From the NCBI GenBank assembly GCA_958353395.1, contig CATWSG010000019.1:1-42213 (forward strand): a DNA stretch of 42,213 bases. Direction: 5' to 3'. Positions 7,740-16,069 of this stretch are shown here, piece after piece; within the stretch, counting starts at the first letter, position 1; the number at the start of each line of letters is the position of its first letter. The notes under the pieces were generated by a model, which saw only the letters and a program-made list of their open reading frames with translations, had not been told where the DNA came from and did no database searches. Made by a program: the position numbers and the translations under genes. This DNA is from an uncultured Collinsella sp. GTDB taxonomy: Bacteria > Actinomycetota > Coriobacteriia > Coriobacteriales > Coriobacteriaceae.

Positions 7740-8750
7740 CTATCCCCTAAATTCGAACGTGCTCAGGCCAAACGTCAGCAGGTCGCCGTTGCGCAGCGGG
7801 CAGCGCGTGATGCGGCGGTTGTTGACGAGCGTGCCGTTGGTGGAGTTGAGGTCTTCGATCGACCAGTCCGAGCCGGTAAAGGTGAGTTGGGCGTGACGGC
7901 GCGACACGTTGGGGTCGCGCAGGGCGATGTCGGAAACCGAGCGCTCGCGACCGATGGTCACCTGTGCGGAGGTGATGGCGTGGCTCTCGCCGCTCACGAC
8001 GTCGACGAGCTGGGCGAGCGGACGCTGCGGGGCGCGAGGGCTTGCCATGTTGGAGGCGATGCTGGCTGCGGCGCCAAGGCCAACGGCGGCGCCGGTCGCG
8101 GCGGCTCCGCCCATGCCGGCAAGCGCGTCGCGCGAGACGGTTTGGGGCACGGGGATGGGTGCGGCGGCGGGATCGGGCACATTGGGCGCAAAGGGGTCGG
8201 CCGCGGCAAGCGGGTCGGGAGCGGCAGCGCGGGGTGCCGGCTGCTGCTGCGGCATGGCAGCGGGGTGCTGCTGCGGGGCGGCAAACTGCTGCTGGCCGGC
8301 GCGCGGGGCACTGGCGGCACGGCTTGTGGCCGAGCTGTTCTGGCCTAGGCCGTTTTGGTAGGCGCGCTCTTCCTCGTACAGGCGACCGAGCGTGGGGGCA
8401 TCGACGTTCTCGGCAAAGACCGAGAACTTGCCATCGCGCAGCTGCGGGTCGATCATAAAGCGAACGAGGGGCTCGCCGACAAAGACGTAACGGCGCTTTT
8501 CGGCCTGCGCTTTCACAAACTCGCGGACCTCGCGCGAAAGCTCGGGGTAGAACGGGGCGAGCATGGGGTCATCGTCGGCGGCAATCAGGATGGTATAGAG
8601 CGCCGGCGCGGTGTTGACGCCGTTGATCACCAGAGTCTGATCCTCCATGTCGCGAGCGGCCTGCTTGGCAAGCTTCTTAAAGGAGAACGGGGCACGGGTG
8701 GCACCGAAGATGCCGGCCACGTGGTCCTCGAAGATGTTCAGGAAGTTCAC
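7740..8750 (-). CDS. FhaA-like protein: DUF3662 domain plus FHA domain
   Basis: A 336-residue cytoplasmic adaptor. The first ~125 residues match the FhaA N-terminal domain (DUF3662), which begins MNFLNIFEDHVAGIFGA. A long Ala/Pro/Gln-rich linker follows (about 130-235), then a C-terminal FHA domain with GRERSVSD, SRRHAQL and NSTNGTLVNN. In mycobacteria FhaA acts in peptidoglycan regulation and binds a phosphorylated MviN pseudokinase domain. The GTG start overlaps the upstream kinase stop as GTGA, indicating coupled translation. The position directly before FhaB and PP2C is the classical actinobacterial order. Confidence 0.93.
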   Translation of the reverse strand: MNFLNIFEDHVAGIFGATRAPFSFKKLAKQAARDMEDQTLVINGVNTAPALYTILIAADDDPMLAPFYPELSREVREFVKAQAEKRRYVFVGEPLVRFMIDPQLRDGKFSVFAENVDAPTLGRLYEEERAYQNGLGQNSSATSRAASAPRAGQQQFAAPQQHPAAMPQQQPAPRAAAPDPLAAADPFAPNVPDPAAAPIPVPQTVSRDALAGMGGAAATGAAVGLGAAASIASNMASPRAPQRPLAQLVDVVSGESHAITSAQVTIGRERSVSDIALRDPNVSRRHAQLTFTGSDWSIEDLNSTNGTLVNNRRITRCPLRNGDLLTFGLSTFEFRG

Positions 8751-10600
8751 GAAAGATCACTCTCCGTATAGGTTCTTTGGTATCCGAGCAAATAAAGGCA
8801 TATCCCAACGATTATAGAGGATAGGATTCCCGCAACCGCCGCCTTGGCGACGACCGGGCCCGCAAGGCTGGCAATTTCCATATGGTGTGCAAGACAAAAC
8901 GACACGGCCGAGCCGATGCCGGCGACGGCAATTGCGACGATGGCGGCAAGGTCCGACCCCTGCTCGGCGCGTTTTGCATGAGCGTTGAGCAGCAGCGATG
9001 TTGCCGCGGCCGTTGCTGCAACCAGCACGATTGCAGCGAGAAAGAGCGCGTCTCCCAGCGCTACGGCGACATTGCTAAGCCCCAGTACGCCTCCCGCAGA
9101 GAGGGCTGCTGCGGCAAGGCGGGCAAAGAGCGCGCCCATGCTCGTAGCTGCCGCGGCACTTGTCGGACCGAGCCAAAACGCCGCGAAGCCCGCGGCCGCC
9201 CCGGATGCCAACAGGGTGTCGCCGGTTAGGCAGCCCAGTGCAAGCGCACAGGTGAGCGCCGCACTCGCGGCCGCCTCGGTGCGTCCCCAGGCGATCCACC
9301 AACCGGACATGGCGGCGGCAAAAATGACCGCGACCGGCAGCATCGACAGAATGCCCTGTGCCTGCATGGTGGCGTTGGCCATGAGCACCAAAAAGCCCAC
9401 GGCCGAGATGGCCGAGCCGATCTGCGGGGCCAGGCCGGCTGCTGCACCGATCGCGATGGCCGCGACGACCGAGCCGGGAAGCGCGGCGACGCCGGCTGTC
9501 TGCATAAGCAAGAAGCTAAAGGCTCCACACGAGAGAGCCGAGATGCCGCGCATGGTGTAGTCGTGCGCGTGGCTCCAGCGCGTGCCCGCCCAACCAAGCG
9601 CGGGGTCGACCTCGATGGTGTCGCCCTCGTAGCTCGATGGCTCGATACCGTCTGCCGCGCACTCGTCGTCCGAAAGCTCGCCCACCATCTGCTCCAGGCT
9701 GCGACGGCCTTCGCGTACGCTCCCCAAGCCGGCAAGGAGTCGGTCGCAGAATGCCTCGATGCTATCGGGGCGGTCTTGCGGCATGGGGGAGAGGGCGCTC
9801 ATCAGCGCCGCTTCGGCCCCCGGAGGAAAGTGCGGGATGAGCTCGCTGGGATAGGTGGCGCCGCCGATGATGCGGTCGAGCGAGTCGGCAGGCGTGGCTG
9901 CCACAAAGGGGGCGCTGCCGCACAGGCCCTCGTAGACCACACAGGCAAGGGCAAAGACATCGGCGCGTTCGTCGACCGTGCCGGTCTCGATATCGAGCTG
10001 CTCGGGCGGCATGTAGCCGATGGTGCCGCCGCGCGATCCGCCAAAGCCGCCGGCGGACGACAGCCGCGCCATGCCAAAGTCGGTGAGCTTTACATTGCCC
10101 GAGTGGTCGATAAGCACATTGGCGGGCTTTATGTCCAGGTGAAGCACGCCGTTTGCATGGGCAAAGGCAAGTGCCTGGCCCAGCGCGTCGGCAATGGCAG
10201 CGGTCTCGTCAAAGGTGAGCGAGTGGCCGTCCACGCGATGCAAAAACTCGGCTAACGACATGCCGTCGACATACTCCATGACCAGGTAGGCATAGGCGGT
10301 GTCGTGCGTAAAGTCGATAACCTGCACGATATTGGGGTGTTGAAGCATGGCGGCGGTATGCGCCTCGCGCAGCACATCCATGATGTCGCTGGCGGGCATG
10401 CCGGCGCCGTCTGTGAGGGGGATGCGCTTAATGGCCACGCGACGGCGCAGATGCGTGTCGCGGCAGATCTCGATGGAGCCAAAACCGCCGGTCGCAAGCG
10501 TCTCGAGCGGCTGGTACCGCTTGAGCAGCTCGCGAGAGCTAGTGCCCTCCAAGGGAACGTCCGGCGAGAACCGGGCGGTATGTTGCGAGAAAAGCGGCAT
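8747..10600 (-). CDS. Ser/Thr protein kinase with polytopic membrane C-terminus (non-RD)
   Basis: The first gene of the envelope-signalling operon (617 residues from ATG). The N-terminal kinase domain has the loop ATGGFGS (36-42), Lys58, the catalytic loop HLDIKPAN with Asp156, and DFG at 174-176. Leu replaces Arg in the usual HRD motif, so this is a non-RD kinase, which in other families often does not need activation-loop phosphorylation. From about residue 350 to the end there are some nine hydrophobic helices rather than PASTA repeats, so any signal is probably sensed within the membrane. A TTG at 10606 is in frame, but GAGGG lies seven bases before the ATG at 10600, which is preferred. 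The gene takes the place that pknA would hold in mycobacterial clusters. The membrane region is unrecognised. Confidence 0.88.
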   Translation of the reverse strand: MPLFSQHTARFSPDVPLEGTSSRELLKRYQPLETLATGGFGSIEICRDTHLRRRVAIKRIPLTDGAGMPASDIMDVLREAHTAAMLQHPNIVQVIDFTHDTAYAYLVMEYVDGMSLAEFLHRVDGHSLTFDETAAIADALGQALAFAHANGVLHLDIKPANVLIDHSGNVKLTDFGMARLSSAGGFGGSRGGTIGYMPPEQLDIETGTVDERADVFALACVVYEGLCGSAPFVAATPADSLDRIIGGATYPSELIPHFPPGAEAALMSALSPMPQDRPDSIEAFCDRLLAGLGSVREGRRSLEQMVGELSDDECAADGIEPSSYEGDTIEVDPALGWAGTRWSHAHDYTMRGISALSCGAFSFLLMQTAGVAALPGSVVAAIAIGAAAGLAPQIGSAISAVGFLVLMANATMQAQGILSMLPVAVIFAAAMSGWWIAWGRTEAAASAALTCALALGCLTGDTLLASGAAAGFAAFWLGPTSAAAATSMGALFARLAAAALSAGGVLGLSNVAVALGDALFLAAIVLVAATAAATSLLLNAHAKRAEQGSDLAAIVAIAVAGIGSAVSFCLAHHMEIASLAGPVVAKAAVAGILSSIIVGICLYLLGYQRTYTESDLS

Positions 10601-10744
10601 GGCCAACCCTCGTGCGTTTAAAGTTCGTTTGCGAGCGGCGGGCGCAGGGCCGAGCCATTCGCGGTGGCATAGATGCTGCTAGTGTAGCACGCTCAGGTGC
10701 ATGGGGAGGATGGCGGGATGCGAGGCTGCCTGTCTGGCTTGGCC

Positions 10745-11470
10745 TTAGCGCTTCTTCTTGCTCTTCTTCTGCTTGCGCTGCTTGCCCTTGCTGTCCTGGG
10801 GCTTGTCGGCCTTGTCGCCCTGCTTGGCCTCGGCTGTGGCCTTCTCGGCCTTCATTTTCTTCTTCTTGGTCTCGATGCGGAGCTTTTTGTTGATGCGCGC
10901 CTTAAGGAAGGGACCAAACTGCTCGGCATCGCCGCGGACAAAGGTGTCCTTAGGGATTGTCACGCCCTGGTCGGCGAACATGGCCACAAAGATGCGCTCG
11001 CCGTCGAGTACGTGGTCGAGCTTGTCAAACGGGAAGAACTGCGACTTGCCGCTCTTGCCCCATACCATCAGGCCGTCCTCGTTGGCAGCGACGCGGCGAT
11101 AGCGGCCACCCATGGACTCGTCTGCCTCGACGGCGTCGATAAAGTCGCGGGCGAGGGTGTGGTGCAGGTTTTTGCTCCACCAGGCCAAAAAGGCGCCGAA
11201 TACGATCAGGACGACGCCGAACTTGATCCAGTTGCCGCCGGCCACCAGCATGCCAATGCCGAGCAGCGCGGCAAATGCCGCGGCGACATACAGCGAGCCG
11301 CGACGCCTGGGCGAGGCGACCAGGCGGGCGAAGTCGGTGACCAGGTCGTTTTCGTACTGATACTCGTTGAGGTACAGGATGCCGTCGTCGGCTGCGGCCT
11401 GCTCCTCGAGCGCGACCTCGACCTGGTCGGCTGCTTCGGAGGGAACGAGGTTGCTCTCTGCGTCTGCCAT
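10745..11470 (-). CDS. YcxB-like membrane protein with Lys-rich tail
   Basis: A 241-residue protein of unknown function. Residues 1-57 are acidic and cytoplasmic-looking. Two close membrane helices lie around 58-98. The following segment (FPFDKLDHVLDGERIFVAMF) resembles the YcxB-like C-terminal domain. The last ~50 residues are almost entirely Lys/Ala/Gln/Glu, ending KKSKKKR, suggesting binding to nucleic acid or acidic lipid headgroups. The ATG has AGGAG about ten bases upstream. The gene is divergent from dnaX, with about 115 nt between the starts, and precedes the kinase operon on the same strand by 144 nt. The family assignment is moderate. Confidence 0.8.
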   Translation of the reverse strand: MADAESNLVPSEAADQVEVALEEQAAADDGILYLNEYQYENDLVTDFARLVASPRRRGSLYVAAAFAALLGIGMLVAGGNWIKFGVVLIVFGAFLAWWSKNLHHTLARDFIDAVEADESMGGRYRRVAANEDGLMVWGKSGKSQFFPFDKLDHVLDGERIFVAMFADQGVTIPKDTFVRGDAEQFGPFLKARINKKLRIETKKKKMKAEKATAEAKQGDKADKPQDSKGKQRKQKKSKKKR

Positions 11471-11585
11471 GCTCTTTGGACTCCTATCGCGGCGGGCTCG
11501 CCGTACGGGTTATTATGAGTGCAGTATGCCGTGCGACCGCATGGCCGTCGCGGCAACAAGACTCAGTATACCCGGGGGAGCACCC

Positions 11586-14060
11586 ATGGAATCGTTGTAC
11601 CGAAAGTATCGCCCGCTCACCTTCGACTCCGTGGTGGGCCAGCAGCATATCGTCTCGACGCTCGAGCACGCCATCACCGAGGGGCGCCTGTCCCACGCGT
11701 ACCTGTTCTGCGGACCGCGCGGCACGGGCAAGACCACCATGGCGCGCATCCTTGCCAAGGCGCTACTGTGCCGCAACGCCGAGGCGGCGCGCGCCGAGGG
11801 CGCAAGCGGCTGCATGCCCGACGGCACCTGTGAGGAGTGCGAGCTCATCGCCGAGGGCAACCACCCCGATGTCTACGAGCTCGATGCCGCAAGCCGCACG
11901 GGCGTGGACAATGTGCGCGAGGAGATCATCAACTCCGTCAACTTTGCCCCGGTGCGCGGCAAGTACAAGATCTATATCATCGACGAGGTTCACATGCTCA
12001 CGACGGCGGCGTTCAACGCGCTGCTCAAGACGCTCGAGGAGCCGCCGGCGCACGTGATCTTCGTGCTGTGCACCACCGATCCGCAAAAGATTCTGGAGAC
12101 CATCCTCTCGCGCTGCCAGCGCTTCGATTTCCACCGCATCGGCAACGAGGATATCGAACATCGCCTGTCCTACGTGTGTGAGCAGGAGGGCTTCGATTAC
12201 GACGACGAGGCGCTGGCCATCGTGGCGCGCCATGCCAAGGGCGGCATGCGCGACGCGCTTTCCACACTGGAGCAGCTGAGCGTTTTTGGCAACGGAGCCG
12301 TGCACGCGGACGATGCCCGCTCACTTTTGGGCGAGGTTTCGGACCAGATCCTGGGCGAGTTTGCCCACGCCATCGCCGAGCGTGATATTGCTGAGCTCTA
12401 TGGGCTCATTCGCGCACAGGTCGAGGAGGGCAATGACCTGCTTGAGCTGACGCGCGACCTGGTGGCGCACGTGCGCGACGTGTATGTGGCCTGCGTTGCC
12501 GGTGCCCGTGCCGAGCTGTTTGAGGGCGGGGCCGAGCAGGCCGAGGCGCTTGCTGCCGAGGCTGCTGCCTTTGGCGAGCATCCGGCCGACCGTCTGGCCC
12601 GCGTGCTGACGGTGCTCGACGATGCCGCGTTGGAGATGAGGGGCGCGAGCGACGTGCGCCTGGTGCTCGAGATCGCCTGCACGCGTCTGGCACGTCCCGA
12701 GGCTGATTTAACGATTGAGGCATTGGCCGAGCGTGTGGCACGCTTGGAGGCCATGGTTGCCAACGGCGCCGTGCCGGCGAGCGTGGCTGCTGCTCAGGGC
12801 GCCGCGCCTGCAACTGTCGCGGCTGCTCCTGCGACGACGCAACAGCCGACGTTGATCTCGGGCGCCCGAGCTGCCGCTCCGGCAGCATCCGCTGCTCCCG
12901 CCGCTGCGTCTGCGCATCAGGGTGGCATGCCATGGGACCGCGGCGCTGCTGTTCCGGTTGCCCAGCCTGCGCCCAAGTCCGCGGCTCCTGTGCCGGCGCC
13001 CAAACCTGTAACGCCTGCACCTCAACCCGTTACGGCTCCGGCTCCCGCGCCTGCTGCATCGACCGTGCCGGTGTCCAAGCCCAATACTGCCGCTCAGGTT
13101 GCTGCCGCCGGCGCCGCCGAGGCCCCCGCGGTCGAGGATCCCGGCGAGCTCCAGCGCAAATGGGCCGAGGTCGTCGAGCGCGTCAAGGCTCGTCAGGCTT
13201 CCTATGCAGGTCTGTTGCTCAACGCCCGCGCCACGGCCGACGACGGCTCCAAGCTCACCGTCTCGTTCCCTGCGGGCTCGACCTTTGCCATCAAGATGCT
13301 CGGACGCGCCGACACGCAGTCGGTGGTCCTGCCGACGGTCTGCGCGGTCTTCGGTCGTCGCACCGTCGACTACGTCCTGGATGGAGGTGGCACGCCGGCT
13401 CCTCAACATGAGGAGCATTCTCCATCTGCACGGGCTGCGGCATCTGCGGACCCGCAACCCGTGTCCTCGGCGGCCCCTGCATCCTCGAGCGCCAGCGCGA
13501 CGCAGCCAAAAGCGGCGCCGGTAGCGGCACCGACCCCATCGGCGCCTGAACCCGCTGTGCCCAAACCGGCTGCTCCGATCCCCGCGCCCAAGCCCGCTGC
13601 CGCGCCTGCGCCCAAGTCATCCGACCTGGCTAAGGCCCCCTGGCTGCGCTCCGACAATCCTGCCGGCGCTCCCGCCACGGGCAAGCTCCCGACCGAGCCC
13701 GCGCCCCGAGCGCCCGAGCGCGCGTCCGCTCCCAAGGCTCAGCCCGCCGAGCCGTCTGCGCCGTGGGAATCCGAGCAGGTGCCCTACGACGACACCATGG
13801 TCGGCGGTTTTGCTGCCGATGCCGGCGGGGACGATCTGCCCCCGTTCGACGTGCCGGGTGCGGCGTCCGCGCCCAAGCCCGCTGCAACTGCCCCCAAAGA
13901 GGAGGACGCCCCCGCTGCCCCTTGGGAGTCCAACCCCGGCGCCGGCAGTCCCTTCGGCCACCAGGGCGCAGCCCCGAGCATCCCGCAGACCGAGGATGAG
14001 GCCAAGGCCCTCATCCGCAGCGTCTTCGGCCAGGCCACCATCTTCAAGCCGGTGGAGTAA
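11586..14060 (+). CDS. dnaX: DNA polymerase III subunit gamma/tau
   Basis: Clamp-loader ATPase of the replisome, 824 residues. The start is the ATG before ESLYRKYRP, with GGGGGAG as ribosome-binding site; upstream in-frame codons are not needed. Walker A is GPRGTGKT (43-50). The zinc module uses Cys62, Cys76, Cys82 and Cys85. Walker B is IIDEVHML, and sensor 1/arginine-finger region LSRCQRF is present. From about residue 400 the tau-like region is very rich in Ala and Pro and ends with a conserved-looking segment near PQTEDEAKALIRSVFG. No slippery A-run that would give a separate gamma form was noticed. It precedes ybaB and recR as in many bacteria, but a reversed gene separates them here. 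Confidence 0.97.
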   Translation: MESLYRKYRPLTFDSVVGQQHIVSTLEHAITEGRLSHAYLFCGPRGTGKTTMARILAKALLCRNAEAARAEGASGCMPDGTCEECELIAEGNHPDVYELDAASRTGVDNVREEIINSVNFAPVRGKYKIYIIDEVHMLTTAAFNALLKTLEEPPAHVIFVLCTTDPQKILETILSRCQRFDFHRIGNEDIEHRLSYVCEQEGFDYDDEALAIVARHAKGGMRDALSTLEQLSVFGNGAVHADDARSLLGEVSDQILGEFAHAIAERDIAELYGLIRAQVEEGNDLLELTRDLVAHVRDVYVACVAGARAELFEGGAEQAEALAAEAAAFGEHPADRLARVLTVLDDAALEMRGASDVRLVLEIACTRLARPEADLTIEALAERVARLEAMVANGAVPASVAAAQGAAPATVAAAPATTQQPTLISGARAAAPAASAAPAAASAHQGGMPWDRGAAVPVAQPAPKSAAPVPAPKPVTPAPQPVTAPAPAPAASTVPVSKPNTAAQVAAAGAAEAPAVEDPGELQRKWAEVVERVKARQASYAGLLLNARATADDGSKLTVSFPAGSTFAIKMLGRADTQSVVLPTVCAVFGRRTVDYVLDGGGTPAPQHEEHSPSARAAASADPQPVSSAAPASSSASATQPKAAPVAAPTPSAPEPAVPKPAAPIPAPKPAAAPAPKSSDLAKAPWLRSDNPAGAPATGKLPTEPAPRAPERASAPKAQPAEPSAPWESEQVPYDDTMVGGFAADAGGDDLPPFDVPGAASAPKPAATAPKEEDAPAAPWESNPGAGSPFGHQGAAPSIPQTEDEAKALIRSVFGQATIFKPVE

Positions 14061-14081
14061 CCGTGCGGGCGGGCATACTGC

Positions 14082-14555
14082 TCACGAAGAGGTCTCTTTG
14101 TCCGGGCGCATCTGCATTTCGGACATGTGTAGTGTGGTGCCGCGTATATCGCATTCGAGCAGACAGGTACGTGACGGTCGGCCTAGGATGCCGAGGTCGA
14201 TACGATACGTCGCATGGCTGTCCGTGTACTCGACTTGCTCGGCGTTGACGGTTGCTCCGATTGTCGATAAAGAGCCCGGTTCGGCATCGACAATCTTGAA
14301 GCCCTTTATCTTGACCTTGAACTCTTGGTAGAGGGACGGGCTGTTGTAGTAAACGGTTCGGGTTCCGTCGGTGCACTCATCAGTCGCTTCCCATTTGACG
14401 ACGGGCTGGTCTGAGCCGGCTATCAGCAGTTCTGCTCCAAAAGCTATGGCATGGGTGATGACAACCAGCAATGTCCAGCCGACAAAGAGATAGAGAACCA
14501 AATATGCAACGGGGTGTTTTGAGCGGATGTTTTGGAGCACGTCGGGGGCATTCAT
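14082..14555 (-). CDS. Hypothetical single-pass membrane protein
   Basis: I do not recognise the family. The 157-residue product has a short cytoplasmic N-terminus, one membrane helix at about 17-43, and a ~110-residue extracytoplasmic region predicted to be beta-rich, with three cysteines (in DECTDG and SRTCLLECD). The ATG has GGAGGT seven bases upstream. It is on the opposite strand to dnaX, ybaB and recR and ends 21 nt from the dnaX stop. Its upstream region is noticeably more AT-rich than the surroundings, which suggests later insertion into a conserved gene order. Confidence 0.75.
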   Translation of the reverse strand: MNAPDVLQNIRSKHPVAYLVLYLFVGWTLLVVITHAIAFGAELLIAGSDQPVVKWEATDECTDGTRTVYYNSPSLYQEFKVKIKGFKIVDAEPGSLSTIGATVNAEQVEYTDSHATYRIDLGILGRPSRTCLLECDIRGTTLHMSEMQMRPDKETSS

Positions 14556-14895
14556 GGGGCACCTCCAAATTGCTTTCTATGGCAATCAAATTATACCCCG
14601 CCGTCATGAGCGCCGCTTCGAGTAGTAGCTCGGCATTTAGCCATTTAGTGGTACGCATTAAATGTCGGATTCCGGCTCTACAAGATTTAGCTTTCAATAT
14701 TATGCAGATGCGAATTATTCAACCTTGCATAATCTTTGGGCGCGGCTTGCACTCCAGGACATGTATATCGACTGAGGTGGCACAACCGCCCCGCTCGCTG
14801 GCCTCGCGCCGTGGTACGATTTTTGAGTTTGAAAGTCCCGCCGCGCTCCGGCTGCCCTTGCAGCTCGGCGTGCGGCCGCACGTAAAGGAGCCATC
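14556..14895. other. Gap between reversed gene and ybaB
   Basis: The first ~170 nt are AT-rich and should hold the promoter of the reversed gene. The second half is GC-rich and should hold the ybaB promoter; a -10-like TACGAT at 14815-14820 is the best candidate, with no clear -35. I looked for signal recognition particle RNA, which is often near dnaX, and did not find its conserved loop sequence. No open frame is convincing. Confidence 0.5.
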
Positions 14896-15216
14896 ATGGC
14901 CGGTATGAACATGCAGCAGATGATGAAGCAGGCTCGCAAGATGCAGGAGCAGCTTGCCGCCGCGCAGGAGAACCTCAAGTCCCAGACCGTCGACGCCTCT
15001 GCCGGCGGCGGCATGGTCAAGGTGACCGTTAACGGCGAGATGGAGCTCGTCAACCTCACTATTGACCCCGATGCGCTCGATCCCGAGGACGTCGATATGC
15101 TGCAGGACATGATCATGGCTGCCGTCAACGAGGCCGTCCGCGGCGTCAACGAGCTCGCCAACAAGCAGATGGGCGCCATCACCGGCGGCCTCAACATCCC
15201 GGGCATGCCGTTCTAA
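14896..15216 (+). CDS. ybaB: YbaB/EbfC family nucleoid-associated protein
   Basis: A small DNA-binding protein of 106 residues, the usual length for the family, expected to form dimers that bind and compact DNA. The N-terminal Met/Gln-rich helix (NMQQMMKQARKMQEQL) and the central segment VTVNGEMELVNLTID are typical. AAAGGAG is seven bases before the ATG. It is followed 13 nt later by recR, its usual partner, and probably shares the transcript. A role in recombination repair with RecR is inferred from this linkage. Confidence 0.95.
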   Translation: MAGMNMQQMMKQARKMQEQLAAAQENLKSQTVDASAGGGMVKVTVNGEMELVNLTIDPDALDPEDVDMLQDMIMAAVNEAVRGVNELANKQMGAITGGLNIPGMPF

Positions 15217-15229
15217 GACACGCATATAT

Positions 15230-15826
15230 ATGAGTGCGAATCACAGTCTGCAAAAACTGCTCGATGAGCTGGGCCGTCTGCCGGGCATTGGTCCCAAGTC
15301 GGCCCAGCGCATCGCCTATTACCTGCTCGAGGCCGATGCCGAGGAGGCCCGCCGCCTGGCCGAGGCTATCCTGGAGGTCAAGCAGGAGGTCCACTTTTGC
15401 AGCCGTTGCTTTAACTACGCCACGGCCGACGAGTGCTCCATCTGCCAGGACCCGATGCGTGACACCACCCGCATTTGCGTGGTGGGCGAGCCGCGCGACG
15501 TCCAGGCAATCGAGCGCACGGGCAGCTACCATGGCCTGTACCATGTGCTGGGCGGCGTGATCAGCCCCATGGACAAGATCGGTCCCGAGCAGCTGCATAT
15601 CCGCGAGCTGCTGGCGCGCCTGGGCCATGAGGACATCCACGAGGTCATTATCGCCACCAACCCCAATATTGAGGGCGAGACCACGGCGAGCTATCTTGCT
15701 CGCACCATCAAGCCATTGGGCGTTGAGGTATCGCGTCTTGCGAGCGGCCTTCCCGTGGGCGGCGACTTGGAGTATGCCGACGAGCTTACGCTCGGCCGCG
15801 CTATCGAGGCCCGTCGCGCGATCTAG
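15230..15826 (+). CDS. recR: Recombination mediator protein RecR
   Basis: A 198-residue DNA repair protein that works with RecO/RecF to load RecA at gaps. A helix-hairpin-helix segment GRLPGIGPKSAQR lies at 15-27. A four-Cys zinc finger uses Cys57, Cys60, Cys69 and Cys72. The Toprim region follows, with CVVGEPRD and an NPNIEGETTA stretch. Length and order are normal for the family. The start ATG lies in an AT-rich spacer with no clear Shine-Dalgarno sequence, so translation may be coupled to ybaB. A weak hairpin follows the stop but lacks a T-tract. Confidence 0.97.
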   Translation: MSANHSLQKLLDELGRLPGIGPKSAQRIAYYLLEADAEEARRLAEAILEVKQEVHFCSRCFNYATADECSICQDPMRDTTRICVVGEPRDVQAIERTGSYHGLYHVLGGVISPMDKIGPEQLHIRELLARLGHEDIHEVIIATNPNIEGETTASYLARTIKPLGVEVSRLASGLPVGGDLEYADELTLGRAIEARRAI

Positions 15827-15898
15827 ACGGCGTCAGCTCCACGGCATGTCCCGTCGGCCTGCCGCACGGGGCACTCATAATTGGGCACGCGTTCATGC

Positions 15899-15916
15899 GT
15901 TTGTTGTGCAACAAAC
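15899..15916. promoter_or_regulatory. Palindrome gtttgttg-tg-caacaaac
   Basis: Eight-base perfect arms flank a two-base centre between recR and the next operon, about 60 nt upstream of the -35-like box of gene 16070. A closely similar sequence sits at the right edge of the window (42197-42212). It may be an operator, but no regulator was identified. Confidence 0.4.
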
Positions 15917-15976
15917 CTGCTTTCCATCCGCTTATCGCGTGGATGGGTCCACTCGCACCTCGTATTTGCCCATTCA

Positions 15977-16005
15977 TTGCGCAACCTTTTGGGTTCGCTG
16001 ATACA
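15977..16005 (+). promoter_or_regulatory. Promoter-like site for the 16070 operon
   Basis: TTGCGC (15977-15982) and GATACA (16000-16005) are separated by 17 bases. An overlapping extended -10 reading (TG then TACACT at 16002-16007) is also possible. Transcription would start near 16010, ahead of the terminator at 16030. Confidence 0.5.
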
Positions 16006-16029
16006 CTCAAATGTGGATATGAAAGAATG

Positions 16030-16055
16030 CGCCGCTTTTAAGCGGCGTGTTTTTG
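16030..16055 (+). terminator. Leader terminator ahead of the 16070 gene
   Basis: The stem cgccgctt/aagcggcg is followed by tgtttttgtt. It ends just before the GGAGG ribosome-binding site of the 16070 gene and after its promoter-like box, so it may act as an attenuator rather than as the recR terminator. Confidence 0.65.
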
Positions 16056-16069
16056 TTGGAGGAGAACGC

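Noticed and set aside
14774..14790. T-box-like sequence gaggtggcacaaccgc before ybaB
   Set aside because: It has a two-base insertion relative to the T-box core, no stem I features and no aminoacyl-tRNA or amino-acid gene downstream.
14735..14890. Possible signal recognition particle RNA near dnaX
   Set aside because: The conserved GGAAGGAGCAGCC-like loop is absent, and no suitable long hairpin was found.
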